Shown here in pieces: positions 1 to 8,084 of a DNA stretch of 64,000 nucleotides. The position numbers and the translations under genes were made by a program. How positions within the stretch are numbered: the stretch's first letter is position 1; each line of letters begins with the position of its first letter. This stretch comes from Chromobacterium haemolyticum (GTDB lineage Bacteria > Pseudomonadota > Gammaproteobacteria > Burkholderiales > Chromobacteriaceae). The notes under the pieces are model-generated. The model saw only the letters and a list, made by a program, of their open reading frames with translations, ran no database searches and was not told where the DNA came from. The stretch lies in assembly GCF_002081825.1 (NCBI RefSeq), contig NZ_MUKU01000022.1, positions 1 through 64,000 on the forward strand, in the 5' to 3' direction.

Positions 1-152
1 AAATACGGGCTCCGGGCGCAAAAACAGCAGCTTCAGCGACGCTGGCTGCGTCAAGTTGCTGAAAATTTTATCTGTGTGAGGGCATGCTTGGTTTTTGATT
101 GCCTGAAGCAGGTTTCTGGAAGTCCCCTTATTGATAAAGCCGGAGAATGTTT

Positions 153-1724
153 ATGGATCGCCGCCGTTTTTTGAAAACCTCGCTTGCCGGCGGAGGCTTG
201 TTGTTGGCTGGGCCGGCGCTGGCCGCGCCGGCCGCGCCGGCCGTGGTCACCTCGGACCGGCTGCGCCCGCTGATGAGCTCCGGCATCCAGATCGGCGACG
301 CGGGCGCGGACCGCGCCATCGTCTGGGCGCGTTCGGACCGGACCGCGCGGCTGGTGGTGGAATGGGACCGCAGCGAGCGCTTCGCCAGCCCGCGCCAGGT
401 GCGCGGTCCATGGGCGACCGAGGCCGGCGATTTTACCGCGCGGGTGGATCTGAGCGGTTTGCCGGCCGGCGAGCAGTTGTATGTGAGGGCGCGCTTTGAA
501 GACGCGGTCCATCCACGGGCCTGGTCCGAACCGGTGACGGGCCGCTTCCGCACCGTGGCGGAAAAAGCGCGCGATCTGCGCTTCGTCTGGTCCGGCGACA
601 CCGCCGGACAGGGCTACGGCATCAATCCGGACTGGGGCGGCATGCGCATCTATGAAACCATGCGCAGGCAGCAGCCGGATTTTTTCGTGCATTGCGGCGA
701 CACCATCTACGCCGACGGCCCGATGGCGGCGGAAACCGTGGTGGAGGGGGGCAAAATCTGGCGCAATCTGTTGACGCCGGAGGTGAGCAAGGTGGCGGAG
801 ACCCTGGATGAATACCGCGGACGCTATCGCTATAACCTGATGGACGCCAATGTGCGGCGTTTTGCCGCCGAGGTGCCGCAAATCTGGCAATGGGACGACC
901 ACGAGGTGGTCAACAACTGGTCCGACGGCAAGGATTTGTCCGCCGATCCGCGCTACCGCGAGAAGAATATTGGCGTGCTGCAGGCGCGGGCCACTCGCGC
1001 CTTTCTGGAGTACGCGCCGTTGCGGCTTCACGGCAACGGCGAGGACGAGCGGGTGTATCGCCATCTGCCGCAAGGGCCGCTGCTGGATGTCTTCGTGCTG
1101 GACATGCGCAGCTATCGCGACGCCAACGGCGCCAATCTGCAGCGGGAGGGAGAGCCGGGCGCGAACTTCATGGGCCGGGCGCAGCTGCAATGGCTGTTGG
1201 AAGGCTTGCAGGCTTCCAAGGGCGTTTGGAAGGCGGTGATGGCGGACATGCCGCTGGGCCTGCAGGTGGCCGACGGCAAGAACGCGGACGGCAGCGCGCG
1301 CTGGGAGGCGATGGCCAACGGCGACCACGGCCGGCCGCTGGGGCGCGAACTGGAACTGGCCTGGTTGCTGCGCGAGATCAAGCGCCGCGATATCCGCAAC
1401 GTGGTGTGGTTCACCGCCGACGTGCATTACACCGCCGCCCACCACTATCACCCGGCGCGCGCCGCCTTCGCGGATTTCGATCCGTTCTGGGAGTTTGTTT
1501 CCGGCCCGTTGAACGCTGGCACCTTCGGTCCCAATTCGCTGGACATGACCTTCGGCCCCAAGGTGGTGTACCAGAAGGCGCCGGAGACGCAGAACTTGTC
1601 GCCCTTGGCAGGCATGCAGTTTTTTGGGCAGGTGGACATAGACGCCCGCAGCCGCGCGATGACGGTAAGGCTGAAGGACGTGGCAGGCCAAACGCTGTTC
1701 ACCCAAGAGCTGGCGCCGGCTTGA
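153..1724 (+). CDS. phoD: PhoD-family alkaline phosphatase/phosphodiesterase, Tat-exported
   Basis: Predicted extracytoplasmic metallophosphoesterase releasing phosphate from phosphomono- or diesters. The N terminus reads DRRRFLKTSLAGGG followed by a hydrophobic stretch and ALA, a twin-arginine signal, as expected for PhoD enzymes that load metals before export. A PhoD N-terminal domain (about residues 40-130) precedes the catalytic domain, which has the metal-binding stretches HCGDTIYADG, QWDDHEVVNNWS and FTADVHYTAAHHYHP. At 523 residues it is full length for the family. ATG 147 lies only one base after GGAG (142-145). The in-frame ATG at 153 has a seven-base spacing, so I use 153. The gene appears monocistronic and is followed by a GC-rich hairpin. 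The family is firm; the exact substrate is not readable from sequence. Confidence 0.93.
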   Translation: MDRRRFLKTSLAGGGLLLAGPALAAPAAPAVVTSDRLRPLMSSGIQIGDAGADRAIVWARSDRTARLVVEWDRSERFASPRQVRGPWATEAGDFTARVDLSGLPAGEQLYVRARFEDAVHPRAWSEPVTGRFRTVAEKARDLRFVWSGDTAGQGYGINPDWGGMRIYETMRRQQPDFFVHCGDTIYADGPMAAETVVEGGKIWRNLLTPEVSKVAETLDEYRGRYRYNLMDANVRRFAAEVPQIWQWDDHEVVNNWSDGKDLSADPRYREKNIGVLQARATRAFLEYAPLRLHGNGEDERVYRHLPQGPLLDVFVLDMRSYRDANGANLQREGEPGANFMGRAQLQWLLEGLQASKGVWKAVMADMPLGLQVADGKNADGSARWEAMANGDHGRPLGRELELAWLLREIKRRDIRNVVWFTADVHYTAAHHYHPARAAFADFDPFWEFVSGPLNAGTFGPNSLDMTFGPKVVYQKAPETQNLSPLAGMQFFGQVDIDARSRAMTVRLKDVAGQTLFTQELAPA

Positions 1725-1737
1725 GCGCCTGCGTGAA

Positions 1738-1760
1738 CGCGCGGCCTTGCCCGCCGCGCG
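1738..1760 (+). terminator. GC-rich hairpin after phoD
   Basis: CGCGCGGC (1738-1745) pairs perfectly with GCCGCGCG (1753-1760) around a seven-base loop, 13 bases after the phoD stop codon. No long T run follows, so it may be a weak terminator or simply a stabilising 3' stem. Confidence 0.5.
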
Positions 1761-1787
1761 ATTGACGCCGTTTGTTCGAATTAATAA

Positions 1788-1805
1788 AATACATACGTAT
1801 GTATT
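1788..1805. promoter_or_regulatory. Perfect 18-bp palindrome, probable TetR operator
   Basis: AATACATAC (1788-1796) is followed directly by GTATGTATT (1797-1805), a perfect inverted repeat with no spacer. It lies 18 bp upstream of the GTG start of the TetR-family gene, where TetR regulators typically autoregulate. It would control the regulator and the two SMR genes together. Confidence 0.8.
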
Positions 1806-1823
1806 CAATTGAGGAGAGAACGA

Positions 1824-2369
1824 GTGGGCAAACCCAGATCGATCGATCGCGATCAAGTGCTGGACGCCGCGGAAGACATCATCGAACGCAGCGGGGCGGC
1901 CGCCCTCACCATCGATGCTGTGGCCAAGGCCGTGGGTATTAGCAAGGGCGGCGTCCAATCCTGTTTTGGCGCAAAGCACAATCTGGTCAATGCCATGTTG
2001 GAGCGTTGGGGCAAGCACTATGACGCGTGCTTCGAGAAAATGGCGGGCGTCGCTGCCGAACAGCTGTCCAGCGTCGAGCAAGTTAAAACCCATGTCCGCA
2101 TCACCGCGACGGAAGAGGCCTTGATCGCCCGCGCCGCCTGCCATCTGAGCGCCATGCTGGAGTCCAAGGACCAGAAGGATTGGGTGCGGGCCTGGCATGC
2201 CGAACGCCTGGGCAAGCTGGACGTCTCCACCGAGGAGGGCCGCCGCGCGCGTATGGCCTACCTGGCTGTGGAAGGGGCTTTCATGCTGCGTTATTTCGGC
2301 CTGGCGGATATGAGCGAGCAGGAGTGGCAAGACGCGTTCCATGACATTGAGCAATGGGCGGGGAGCTGA
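1824..2369 (+). CDS. TetR-family transcriptional regulator
   Basis: Small ligand-responsive repressor. The N-terminal helix-turn-helix is visible at about residues 10-55 (VLDAAEDIIERSG, then AVAKAVGISKGGVQSCFGAK), followed by an all-helical ligand-binding domain; 181 residues is typical. The longest frame begins at a TTG at 1809, but that codon overlaps the GAGGAG ribosome-binding site (1811-1816). The GTG at 1824 has a seven-base spacing and is chosen. A perfect palindrome sits just upstream and two SMR transporter genes follow in the same direction. It is therefore probably the local repressor that senses a compound exported by the SMR pair. The inducer is unknown. Confidence 0.9.
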   Translation: MGKPRSIDRDQVLDAAEDIIERSGAAALTIDAVAKAVGISKGGVQSCFGAKHNLVNAMLERWGKHYDACFEKMAGVAAEQLSSVEQVKTHVRITATEEALIARAACHLSAMLESKDQKDWVRAWHAERLGKLDVSTEEGRRARMAYLAVEGAFMLRYFGLADMSEQEWQDAFHDIEQWAGS

Positions 2370-2467
2370 GCGCTTGCTCGCAGTCTCGCCCTGTTTGCGA
2401 GACTTTAGACACGCGCCGAGACGGTTTGCGGAGTTTCACGGTTGAAATGGTGAAGGGCGGTTTAAAG

Positions 2468-2779
2468 ATGCTTAGTTGGGTGTTGTTGTTGCTTGCCAGC
2501 GGACTTGAGGTGTTGTGGGCCGCGGGCTTGAAGCGTTCGGACAGCGTATTGGAGTGGTTGGCGACCATCGTTTGCATCGTCGGCAGCTTTGCCCTCCTGG
2601 TGCTGGCTACCAAAAGAATGGGCGCGTCGACCGCTTATGTGTTTTTCGTGATCTTTGGCACCGTGGGCACTTATTTGCTGGATGTCGCCCTGTTCGGCAA
2701 GCCGCTTAGCCTGGCCGCGATGCTGGCGATCGCGGCGATCTTGTTCTCAGTGGTGCAGCTCAAGCAAGTGAAAGATTGA
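2468..2779 (+). CDS. Small multidrug resistance (SMR) protein, subunit 1 of a pair
   Basis: Four-helix inner-membrane exporter subunit of 103 residues that uses the proton gradient. Membrane-embedded Glu is present in LASGLEVLWAAGLK, and helix 2-4 segments such as YVFFVIFGTVGTYLLDVALF are visible. The longer frame starting at 2354 overlaps the end of the TetR gene. ATG 2468 is preceded by AAGGGCGG at a reasonable distance and gives a canonical SMR N terminus. The next SMR gene begins two bases after this stop codon. Adjacent SMR genes of this kind (EbrAB, YkkCD, YvdSR) usually form obligate heterodimers, so this one probably works with its neighbour. Substrate unknown; guanidinium-type or quaternary amines are possible. 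Confidence 0.9.
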   Translation: MLSWVLLLLASGLEVLWAAGLKRSDSVLEWLATIVCIVGSFALLVLATKRMGASTAYVFFVIFGTVGTYLLDVALFGKPLSLAAMLAIAAILFSVVQLKQVKD

Positions 2780-2780
2780 T

Positions 2781-3095
2781 ATGGATGGGTTTTATCTGTT
2801 GGCGGCGGGCGTGCTTGAAATCCTGGTGGTGGTGGGTATCCGGGACATTGCGTTGAAGCGCTATGCCAGGGGCTGCGCGCTGTATGCGCTGGGCTTGAGC
2901 AGCTCCCTGTTTCTTCTCTATCTGGCGATGAAAACCATAGATATGTCGATTGCCTATGCCGCGTATACCGGGATTGGCGTGGTGGGCACGGTGGTGACCG
3001 GCATCTTGTTTTGGGGCGACAAAAAGAGCTACAAGAAGCTTGCCTATCTGTCGCTGCTAGTCGCGTCCATCGTCGTGCTCAAGACCGCCGGCTAG
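2781..3095 (+). CDS. Small multidrug resistance (SMR) protein, subunit 2 of a pair
   Basis: Second SMR subunit of 104 residues with four hydrophobic helices. The conserved membrane Glu is in GVLEILVVVGIRDIALK, and SMR signatures appear in SIAYAAYTGIGVVGTVVTG. It starts two bases after the stop of the preceding SMR gene, so the two are translationally coupled. The two proteins are clearly different sequences, which fits an antiparallel heterodimer. Its last 39 bases overlap the 3' end of the convergent ampC gene. Confidence 0.9.
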   Translation: MDGFYLLAAGVLEILVVVGIRDIALKRYARGCALYALGLSSSLFLLYLAMKTIDMSIAYAAYTGIGVVGTVVTGILFWGDKKSYKKLAYLSLLVASIVVLKTAG

Positions 3096-4268
3096 CGCAC
3101 GCTCATGGTTGGGGCCCGGCGTCAGCCCGTCGTCCAGACGAGCCAGAATGCGGTAGGCTGCGCTCACCCGTTCGGCCAGCGGATAGGACTTGTTTGCCAA
3201 TAGCACGATGCCCAGCCGCTTTTCCGGGATATAGGCGACGTAAGCCGAAAAGCCATTGGTGGACCCGGTCTTGTTGATGAAGGCCCGCGCTTGCGGCGGC
3301 AGCGGCGGATCCAGGCGCTGCGCCGGCATGCCTTGATAGATGTAGGCGGGGGAATTACCGCTCAGCAACCGGGGCAGGGCCACCGGATACGGGTATTGTT
3401 CCCAGATCAGGCTTTGGGTCAATTCCCCGGCGCGGTAGTAGCCGATATGAGTGTCCTCTAGCGCGGCCTGCAACTTGGGCGCCATGGGCAACAGGCCCAT
3501 ATTGGCGTTGAGGAAGCGGGCCAGGTCTGCCGCGCTGGACTTGACGCCGTAGGCTTCGTCCGCCAACACGGCCGGAGTCAGCCGCGCGGGCCGGTCGTTC
3601 TTGTCGTAGCCCTGAGCGTAGTCGCGCATTCTCTGGGAGGGAACGTTGACGAAGCTGCTGTCCATGCCCAGCTTGGCGAAAAGCCTGCCTTCCACCGCCG
3701 CCGCGTAGGGCATGCGCATGCTGGCGGCGGCGATCTGGCCCAGGACCCCGATGCCGATATTGGAATAGACCCGCTGGCTGCCCACCGGATGTTTGGGACG
3801 CCAGCGCCGCAGGAATCGCCGCAACTGGCCGGCGTTGTCGACGTCGTCCGGCACGAACAAGGGCAGGCCGGAGGTCTGTGTGCCCAGGTTCAGCAGCGTG
3901 ACGCGCTCCAGGCCGCCGCCGGCCAGCGCCGGCAGGTGCTGGGTCACGGGGTCGGCCAGCGAGAGCCTGCCTTCGGTCTGGGCGTAGCTGGCCAGCGCGG
4001 CGGTGAAGGTTTTGCTGAGCGAGCCGATCTCGAACAGTGTGGCGCGCGTCACCGGCCTATGGCCGACTTTGGATGCGACGCCGTAGTTGTAGACCTGGAC
4101 GCCGCCGTCGACGGCGAGGCCCACCGCCATGCCGGGTATGCCGTTTTTATGCATCAGCGCGGGGATCTCCGCGTCCACGGCGGCCCGGGGCGAAGGCGCG
4201 GCGGCCAGAGCGTGGGCGGATAGCGCGGCGCAGAGCAGCGGCAGGACGCGGCGATTCATTAAGGGCAT
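3057..4268 (-). CDS. ampC: Class C beta-lactamase
   Basis: Periplasmic serine hydrolase of the AmpC type, which opens beta-lactam rings through an acyl-serine intermediate. After a signal peptide (LPLLCAALSAHALAAAP) the three catalytic motifs appear in order: SLSK in FEIGSLSKTF, YSN in RVYSNIGIG, and KTG in INKTGSTNGF. The C terminus has the class-typical run FIPEKRLG-like / ANKSYP. At 403 residues the length fits. The start at 4268 is supported by GGAGG seven bases upstream. No adjacent divergent ampR is present, so inducible control through AmpR is not indicated here. It overlaps the convergent SMR gene by 39 bases and lies upstream of the ampH-like gene on the same strand. Confidence 0.9.
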   Translation of the reverse strand: MPLMNRRVLPLLCAALSAHALAAAPSPRAAVDAEIPALMHKNGIPGMAVGLAVDGGVQVYNYGVASKVGHRPVTRATLFEIGSLSKTFTAALASYAQTEGRLSLADPVTQHLPALAGGGLERVTLLNLGTQTSGLPLFVPDDVDNAGQLRRFLRRWRPKHPVGSQRVYSNIGIGVLGQIAAASMRMPYAAAVEGRLFAKLGMDSSFVNVPSQRMRDYAQGYDKNDRPARLTPAVLADEAYGVKSSAADLARFLNANMGLLPMAPKLQAALEDTHIGYYRAGELTQSLIWEQYPYPVALPRLLSGNSPAYIYQGMPAQRLDPPLPPQARAFINKTGSTNGFSAYVAYIPEKRLGIVLLANKSYPLAERVSAAYRILARLDDGLTPGPNHERALAGGLEHDDGRD

Positions 4269-4390
4269 GGCGATGCCTCCTTGTCGATGAGGATGTGGAA
4301 GAGAAAGGGCGGCGCGCCGGGCGCGGCGGAGGTCGGGCTGCTGTCGCCGCCTCTACCGTTCCGGCTCGCCTGGGCTGGGGCGTGGAGTTT

Positions 4391-4461
4391 GTTTACGCGC
4401 TAGCGAGCAAGGGCGAGATAAGGCGTTCGCCGACGCGCGGCGGATCGTAAACCGCTTATTA
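4391..4461. repeat. Degraded copy of the dispersed MITE-like repeat
   Basis: Contains GTTTACGCGCTAGCGAGC followed by AAGGGCGAGATAAGGCG, which closely matches the left half of the full element at 40853-40999. It then reaches ATCGTAAACCGCTTATTA, which resembles the right terminus. The final TTA (4459-4461) is the stop codon of the ampH-like gene. Confidence 0.55.
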
Positions 4462-5571
4462 GGAGCGGTTCAGCGCCAGCAGCAATTGATTGACGCCGTC
4501 GCTCATGGCCTGGTAGCGCGTCTGTTTGCCGCGGGTCAGCGCCACCCATACCGCCGTCTGCCGTTGTGGATCGATGGCGACATAGCTGAAAAAACCGCCG
4601 CCGCCGGCGGTTTTTTGCAGGAAGGGTTGGGCCTTAGGCTGTTCGCGCAAGGCCACCCAGCCCAGGCCCAACGCGTCGGCTTTGCCGGGCACGTCCATGC
4701 CGGTAAGGCTGCGCAGATCGGCGCGCTGATAGCGCATCTGGAAGGTTTGCTGATACAGGCGTTTGCGTTGCTCGTTCTGGGGCCGCATCAGGTCTTGCAG
4801 CCAGCGTTGCATGTCGGCGGCGGTGGAGTAGACGCCGCCGCTGCCTATGGCCGCGCTGGTATTGACGCAGGGGCTGGTTTCCACGCCGCGCAGCAGACGC
4901 GCGCACTGCGCGGGGCTGGGGCTGAAGGTGGTGTCGCGCATGGCCAGCGGCCCGGTGACGGTGTCGCGCAGCAAGGTCGGATAGGGTTTGCCGGCGGCGA
5001 CTGCCAGCGCGTCGGCTAGATAATCGTAAGCCAGGTTGGAGTATTGGGCGCTCTGCCCCGGCGCAAATCGGCTCTTGGTCTTGGCCAGCCAGCGCCAGCG
5101 CTGTTGTTGATTGGGCCAGGCGAACACCGGCGTGTCGCGCGGTTTGACGCCCGGCAGCTCGCGAGGAAAGCCGCTGGTGTGGGTGGCCAGGTGCAGCAAG
5201 GTGATGGGCTGGCCGCCCAAGGCCTTGGCCGGCCGGGCGCCGGCCGGGGCGAACTTTTGCAGTGGATCGTCCAGCTTGAGCCGCTGATCCAGCACCATGG
5301 CCGCCAGCACTTCGCTGGTCATCAGTTTGCTGAGGCTGGCGATGCGCAGCAGGGAGTTGGCATCCGGCGTCTGACGGCTGCCGGGGCGGGTTTCTCCGTA
5401 AAAACGTTGCAGGCTGCCTTGTTTGTCTATCACCACCATCACCATGCCCACCGCCTGGCTGTCTTTGAAGATGCGCTCGGCGTGCTGATTAAGTTGGGCG
5501 ATGGGCATAGCGGCCTGGCTCGCGGCCGGCAGGGCGGCCAGGGCCAGGCTGAGGAATCCCTTTGTTCTCAT
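4459..5571 (-). CDS. ampH: AmpH-type penicillin-binding carboxypeptidase/endopeptidase
   Basis: Periplasmic class C-like low-molecular-weight penicillin-binding protein. E. coli AmpH trims peptidoglycan stem peptides and has weak beta-lactamase activity. The signal peptide is MRTKGFLSLALAALPAASQA. Motifs are SLSK (IASLSKLMTSE), YSN (QYSNLAYDYLADALA) and KTA (QKTAGGGGF). Stretches such as LATHTSGFPRE, AIGSGGVYST and GMDVPGKADALGLGWV match AmpH very closely as I recall it. The frame can be extended to 5664, but ATG 5571 begins the signal peptide and follows AAGGGAAG, so it is chosen. It is separated from ampC by a repeat remnant. Confidence 0.9.
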   Translation of the reverse strand: MRTKGFLSLALAALPAASQAAMPIAQLNQHAERIFKDSQAVGMVMVVIDKQGSLQRFYGETRPGSRQTPDANSLLRIASLSKLMTSEVLAAMVLDQRLKLDDPLQKFAPAGARPAKALGGQPITLLHLATHTSGFPRELPGVKPRDTPVFAWPNQQQRWRWLAKTKSRFAPGQSAQYSNLAYDYLADALAVAAGKPYPTLLRDTVTGPLAMRDTTFSPSPAQCARLLRGVETSPCVNTSAAIGSGGVYSTAADMQRWLQDLMRPQNEQRKRLYQQTFQMRYQRADLRSLTGMDVPGKADALGLGWVALREQPKAQPFLQKTAGGGGFFSYVAIDPQRQTAVWVALTRGKQTRYQAMSDGVNQLLLALNRS

Positions 5572-6074
5572 TGATAATGCTTCCCTTGGGTGAGGCTGCG
5601 CATCGTCGGCGCTGTCGATGGCATGCATTCTATGGGCGGCGGAGGCCGCCGGCATAGCGCGCAATCTGTAACGGCTGTAACTGATTAAGCCGGCCTAGTC
5701 CCAAAGTACAGGCGTGTTCGGTTTTTGAGGTGCTATCAATGGCTAGTTGAAGTCCCTATCGCCGCCATTATCGGCCCCGCCTCGTCCGCGCCAAGGCGCC
5801 CGCCCCTGATTGACGACTTAGTGGCTGTTTATTCATCCGCTTCGCCCGCGCCGCTGCGCGGGGGAGGAGAGATTCATGCGCCGTCACGCGACCATCATGT
5901 TGAACAAGGGGTAGAACCGCTGGCAAAACCCGCTTGAACGTCCAAGCCTGCAGCCCCGCTGCGGCGCGGAGCGTTGTCGTTTGCGCAGGTTTTGCCAGCT
6001 GCTGTTGCCGTATGGAAGACGCCGGCTTCGCGTCGGCGTTGGGGCAGCTGACTTACCTTTCGGAGGAAAGCGTC
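5572..6074. other. Non-coding stretch upstream of ampH-like and repeat-protein genes
   Basis: About 500 bp between divergent genes with no convincing gene; the short open frames lack a good start or recognisable product. It holds two structures. One is a stem of CCCGCGC (5845-5851) with GCGCGGG (5856-5862). The other is a perfect 12-bp inverted repeat, GCTGGCAAAACC (5919-5930) with GGTTTTGCCAGC (5988-5999). The promoters for both flanking genes should lie here. Confidence 0.6.
5919..5999. repeat. 81-bp inverted repeat (12-bp arms) upstream of the tandem-repeat gene
   Basis: Arms GCTGGCAAAACC (5919-5930) and GGTTTTGCCAGC (5988-5999) are perfect reverse complements around a 57-bp GC-rich interior that contains further self-complementary GC runs. 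It ends 75 bp before the start codon at 6075, so it could be a 5' leader structure. A remnant of a mobile element is also possible. Confidence 0.6.
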
Positions 6075-6776
6075 ATGCCATCAGTCAATCAGTTTGCTTA
6101 TGTGCCCAATACCAGCACCTACAAATTCGCCTATGGCGGGTCCATTCCCAATATGGCGATCGCCAATATGCCCAACGACACCAATTGGGCGCGTTGGACC
6201 ATGCTCAACGACGGCGAGTACTACCGGATGTATTTCTTCAAGGGCAGCAGCGCGGATACCCTGTATCAGGCCGCGTTCAATCCGGCCACGTCCAAGTACG
6301 AGTTCGGCTTCCACTCCATCCCGGAGTTGAAGATCACCGGCGCACCGCCGGACGCGGACGCCAGCAGCGTATCCATGCTCTACGACGGCAGCACCAGCAC
6401 GTATCGGCTGTATTTGCGGCGTTTGGGCGCGCCCACGGTGCTGTACCAGTTTGGCTTCAACCGCTCCACCAACCACTATGAGTACGGTTACAACTCCATT
6501 CCCACCTTGAACGTCACCGGTGCGCCCGGGGATACGGATTTCCACCGTTGGTCGATGTTGTTCGACGGCAGCACCTATCGCTTATACGCCTTCAAGGTGG
6601 GCAGCGTGGACACCTTCTACCAGTTCGGCTACAACCCGCAGACCCAGGCGTATCAATACGGTCACGATTCCATTCCCATCCTGACCCTGGTGGGCACGCC
6701 GGCCAACAGCAATCTGACCAGCATGTCGATGTTGTTCGGCCAGGGCGATTACCGCTTCTATTTCCAGACCTTGTGA
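6075..6776 (+). CDS. Unrecognised protein of four tandem aromatic-rich repeats
   Basis: 233 residues built from four copies of a 58-60 residue unit starting near residues 16, 75, 135 and 193. Each unit has the pattern YxFGxxSIPxL, then TGAPxDxxxxxxSMLxDGSTYRLY, then GSxDTLYQFGFN. The composition is rich in Tyr, Phe, Gly and Asp with almost no Cys. That suggests a beta-propeller or beta-trefoil-like fold, and a lectin or other binding role is an inference only. No signal peptide is visible. The open frame extends upstream to 5934, but ATG 6075 follows GGAGGA with correct spacing and starts just before the repeats. I do not recognise the family. The lectin LecA, also without a signal peptide, is encoded nearby. 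Confidence 0.75.
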   Translation: MPSVNQFAYVPNTSTYKFAYGGSIPNMAIANMPNDTNWARWTMLNDGEYYRMYFFKGSSADTLYQAAFNPATSKYEFGFHSIPELKITGAPPDADASSVSMLYDGSTSTYRLYLRRLGAPTVLYQFGFNRSTNHYEYGYNSIPTLNVTGAPGDTDFHRWSMLFDGSTYRLYAFKVGSVDTFYQFGYNPQTQAYQYGHDSIPILTLVGTPANSNLTSMSMLFGQGDYRFYFQTL

Positions 6777-6793
6777 GCGGAGCGGGCAAGGGC

Positions 6794-6820
6794 GGCGGAC
6801 GGCCGGGATGGCGGTCCGCC
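6794..6820. terminator. Hairpin between convergent genes
   Basis: GGCGGAC (6794-6800) pairs with GTCCGCC (6814-6820) around a 13-base loop, 17 bases after the tandem-repeat gene's stop codon. It lies between convergent genes and has no T run. Confidence 0.45.
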
Positions 6821-6852
6821 GGGGGGCCAACTTGTTCGAAGCCCGTGGATGT

Positions 6853-6893
6853 TGAACAGGTTCTTAGCTCGCGAGATCGTAAACACGTTCTCA
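6853..6893. repeat. Terminal fragment of the dispersed MITE-like repeat
   Basis: GAACAGGTTCTTA followed by GCTCGCGAGATCGTAAACAC and TTCTCA. The segment TTAGCTCGCGAGATCGTAAACAC is identical to 24416-24438. The closing TCA (6891-6893) is the stop codon of the adenylating-enzyme gene on the minus strand. Confidence 0.6.
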
Positions 6894-8084
6894 GGCTCGC
6901 AGGTCCACGATGGGCGGCGTTTTGCTGGTGATGGGGTCCAGCCGCCATTGCTCCCGCGCCGCCGGTCTGAGCGCGAAGGAGCAGGAGTCCGTCGCCAGGC
7001 CCAGCAAGGCCGTCAGGCGCGAGCGCAAGGTGGCCTCCGCTGCGGCGTCCAGCGGTGCGGCCAGCAGCAGGGTCAGCCGCTCGCGGCCGGCTGGGTCGCG
7101 GTCCAGTTGGATCTGGAAGCCTTCCTCCGCGCCGGCCAGCCTCGCGAAATCGTCCAGTTCGTAAGTGGTTTCATTGAGGCGGAAGGAGCGGCCGTCGCGA
7201 CCGCGCAATTCCAGCCAGCGTTCTCCGTCGCGCTCCACCCAGCGGCCGATGTCGCCCACGCAGTAGCGAAACACCGGAAAGCGCCGTCGCCAGGCGTTGC
7301 TGACCGCAATGCGGCCGTAACCGGCGGCGTCCGGCTGCAGGATCTCCGCCGCCACCCGCGGCAGCACCCGAAACAGGCCGGGGCGACGGCTGGCGTCGCT
7401 CCAGGCCCAGATGCCGGTTTCCGCGCCGCCGTACAGAGACCAGACCTGGCCCGCACCCAAGGCGGCGCGCAGCCGGACCATAGTGGAGGCGTGCAGGGTT
7501 TCGCCGGCGTACAGCAGTTGCGGAATCTCCAAGCGCTGGCCCGCGGCCTCCAGGTGGGCGGCGAACAGCGCCAGCCGCGACGGGGTGCCCAATACATGGC
7601 TGGGGCGGAACTGCCGCGCTGCGGCCAGGATGTCGGCGTCGGCGGCGTGGGCGCTCATCGGCAGGGTGGTGGCCTGGCAGCGCTCCAGCACATCGTCGAC
7701 AATGGCGGCGGTGCGGTAGAGGTTGGCGTAGCCAAACAGGTTCAGGGCGATGCTGGCGGGGCCGAACACCCCGTCGGCGCGCAACCGGTCCGCCAGCGCC
7801 TGCCGCTGGGCCAGGTTTTCCGCGATATCCACCGGGAAGGTCAGCGCCGCCTGGGTGCTGCCGCCGGAGCGCACCAGATAGAGCCCGGAAGCCTCCCGTT
7901 CCGGCGCAAACGACGCCAACGCGGCTTGCAGAGCCGCTTTTTCCAGCGGCTGCGCGGCGTCGACGCAGTCTACGCCGCGGTAAAGCGCTTGGTAGAAGGG
8001 GTGGGCGCGGGCCAGCTCGAAACACTCTCGCAACAAGGCTTGCTGACGAGCCGACGCGGAAGGCTGGGTCAGAGGCGCGTTCAT
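6891..8084 (-). CDS. PaaK-like adenylate-forming enzyme (ANL superfamily)
   Basis: 397-residue relative of phenylacetate-CoA ligase that should activate a carboxylate with ATP as an acyl adenylate. Visible ANL-type motifs are a Ser/Gly-rich phosphate loop (LVRSGGSTQAALTF), LYGGAETGIWAW corresponding to the YGxTE region, RYCVGDIGRW containing the conserved GD, and RGRDGRSFRLNETTYE near the C-terminal hinge. It is shorter than most CoA ligases. It may transfer the acyl group to a thiol or amine within this pathway. Its ATG overlaps the stop of the glycosyltransferase gene (ATGA, 8081-8084), so it is the last gene of a four-gene operon. The substrate cannot be read. It could be an amino acid or aryl acid. 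Confidence 0.8.
   Translation of the reverse strand: MNAPLTQPSASARQQALLRECFELARAHPFYQALYRGVDCVDAAQPLEKAALQAALASFAPEREASGLYLVRSGGSTQAALTFPVDIAENLAQRQALADRLRADGVFGPASIALNLFGYANLYRTAAIVDDVLERCQATTLPMSAHAADADILAAARQFRPSHVLGTPSRLALFAAHLEAAGQRLEIPQLLYAGETLHASTMVRLRAALGAGQVWSLYGGAETGIWAWSDASRRPGLFRVLPRVAAEILQPDAAGYGRIAVSNAWRRRFPVFRYCVGDIGRWVERDGERWLELRGRDGRSFRLNETTYELDDFARLAGAEEGFQIQLDRDPAGRERLTLLLAAPLDAAAEATLRSRLTALLGLATDSCSFALRPAAREQWRLDPITSKTPPIVDLRA

Noticed and set aside
1..152. Possible 3' end of an upstream gene at the left edge
   Set aside because: Short frames end at about 62 and 80, but nothing recognisable can be read in so short a stretch.
51..2354. 767-residue open frame antisense to phoD and tetR
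   Set aside because: Artefact of high GC third positions; it is low complexity, lacks a start signal and covers two well-supported genes.
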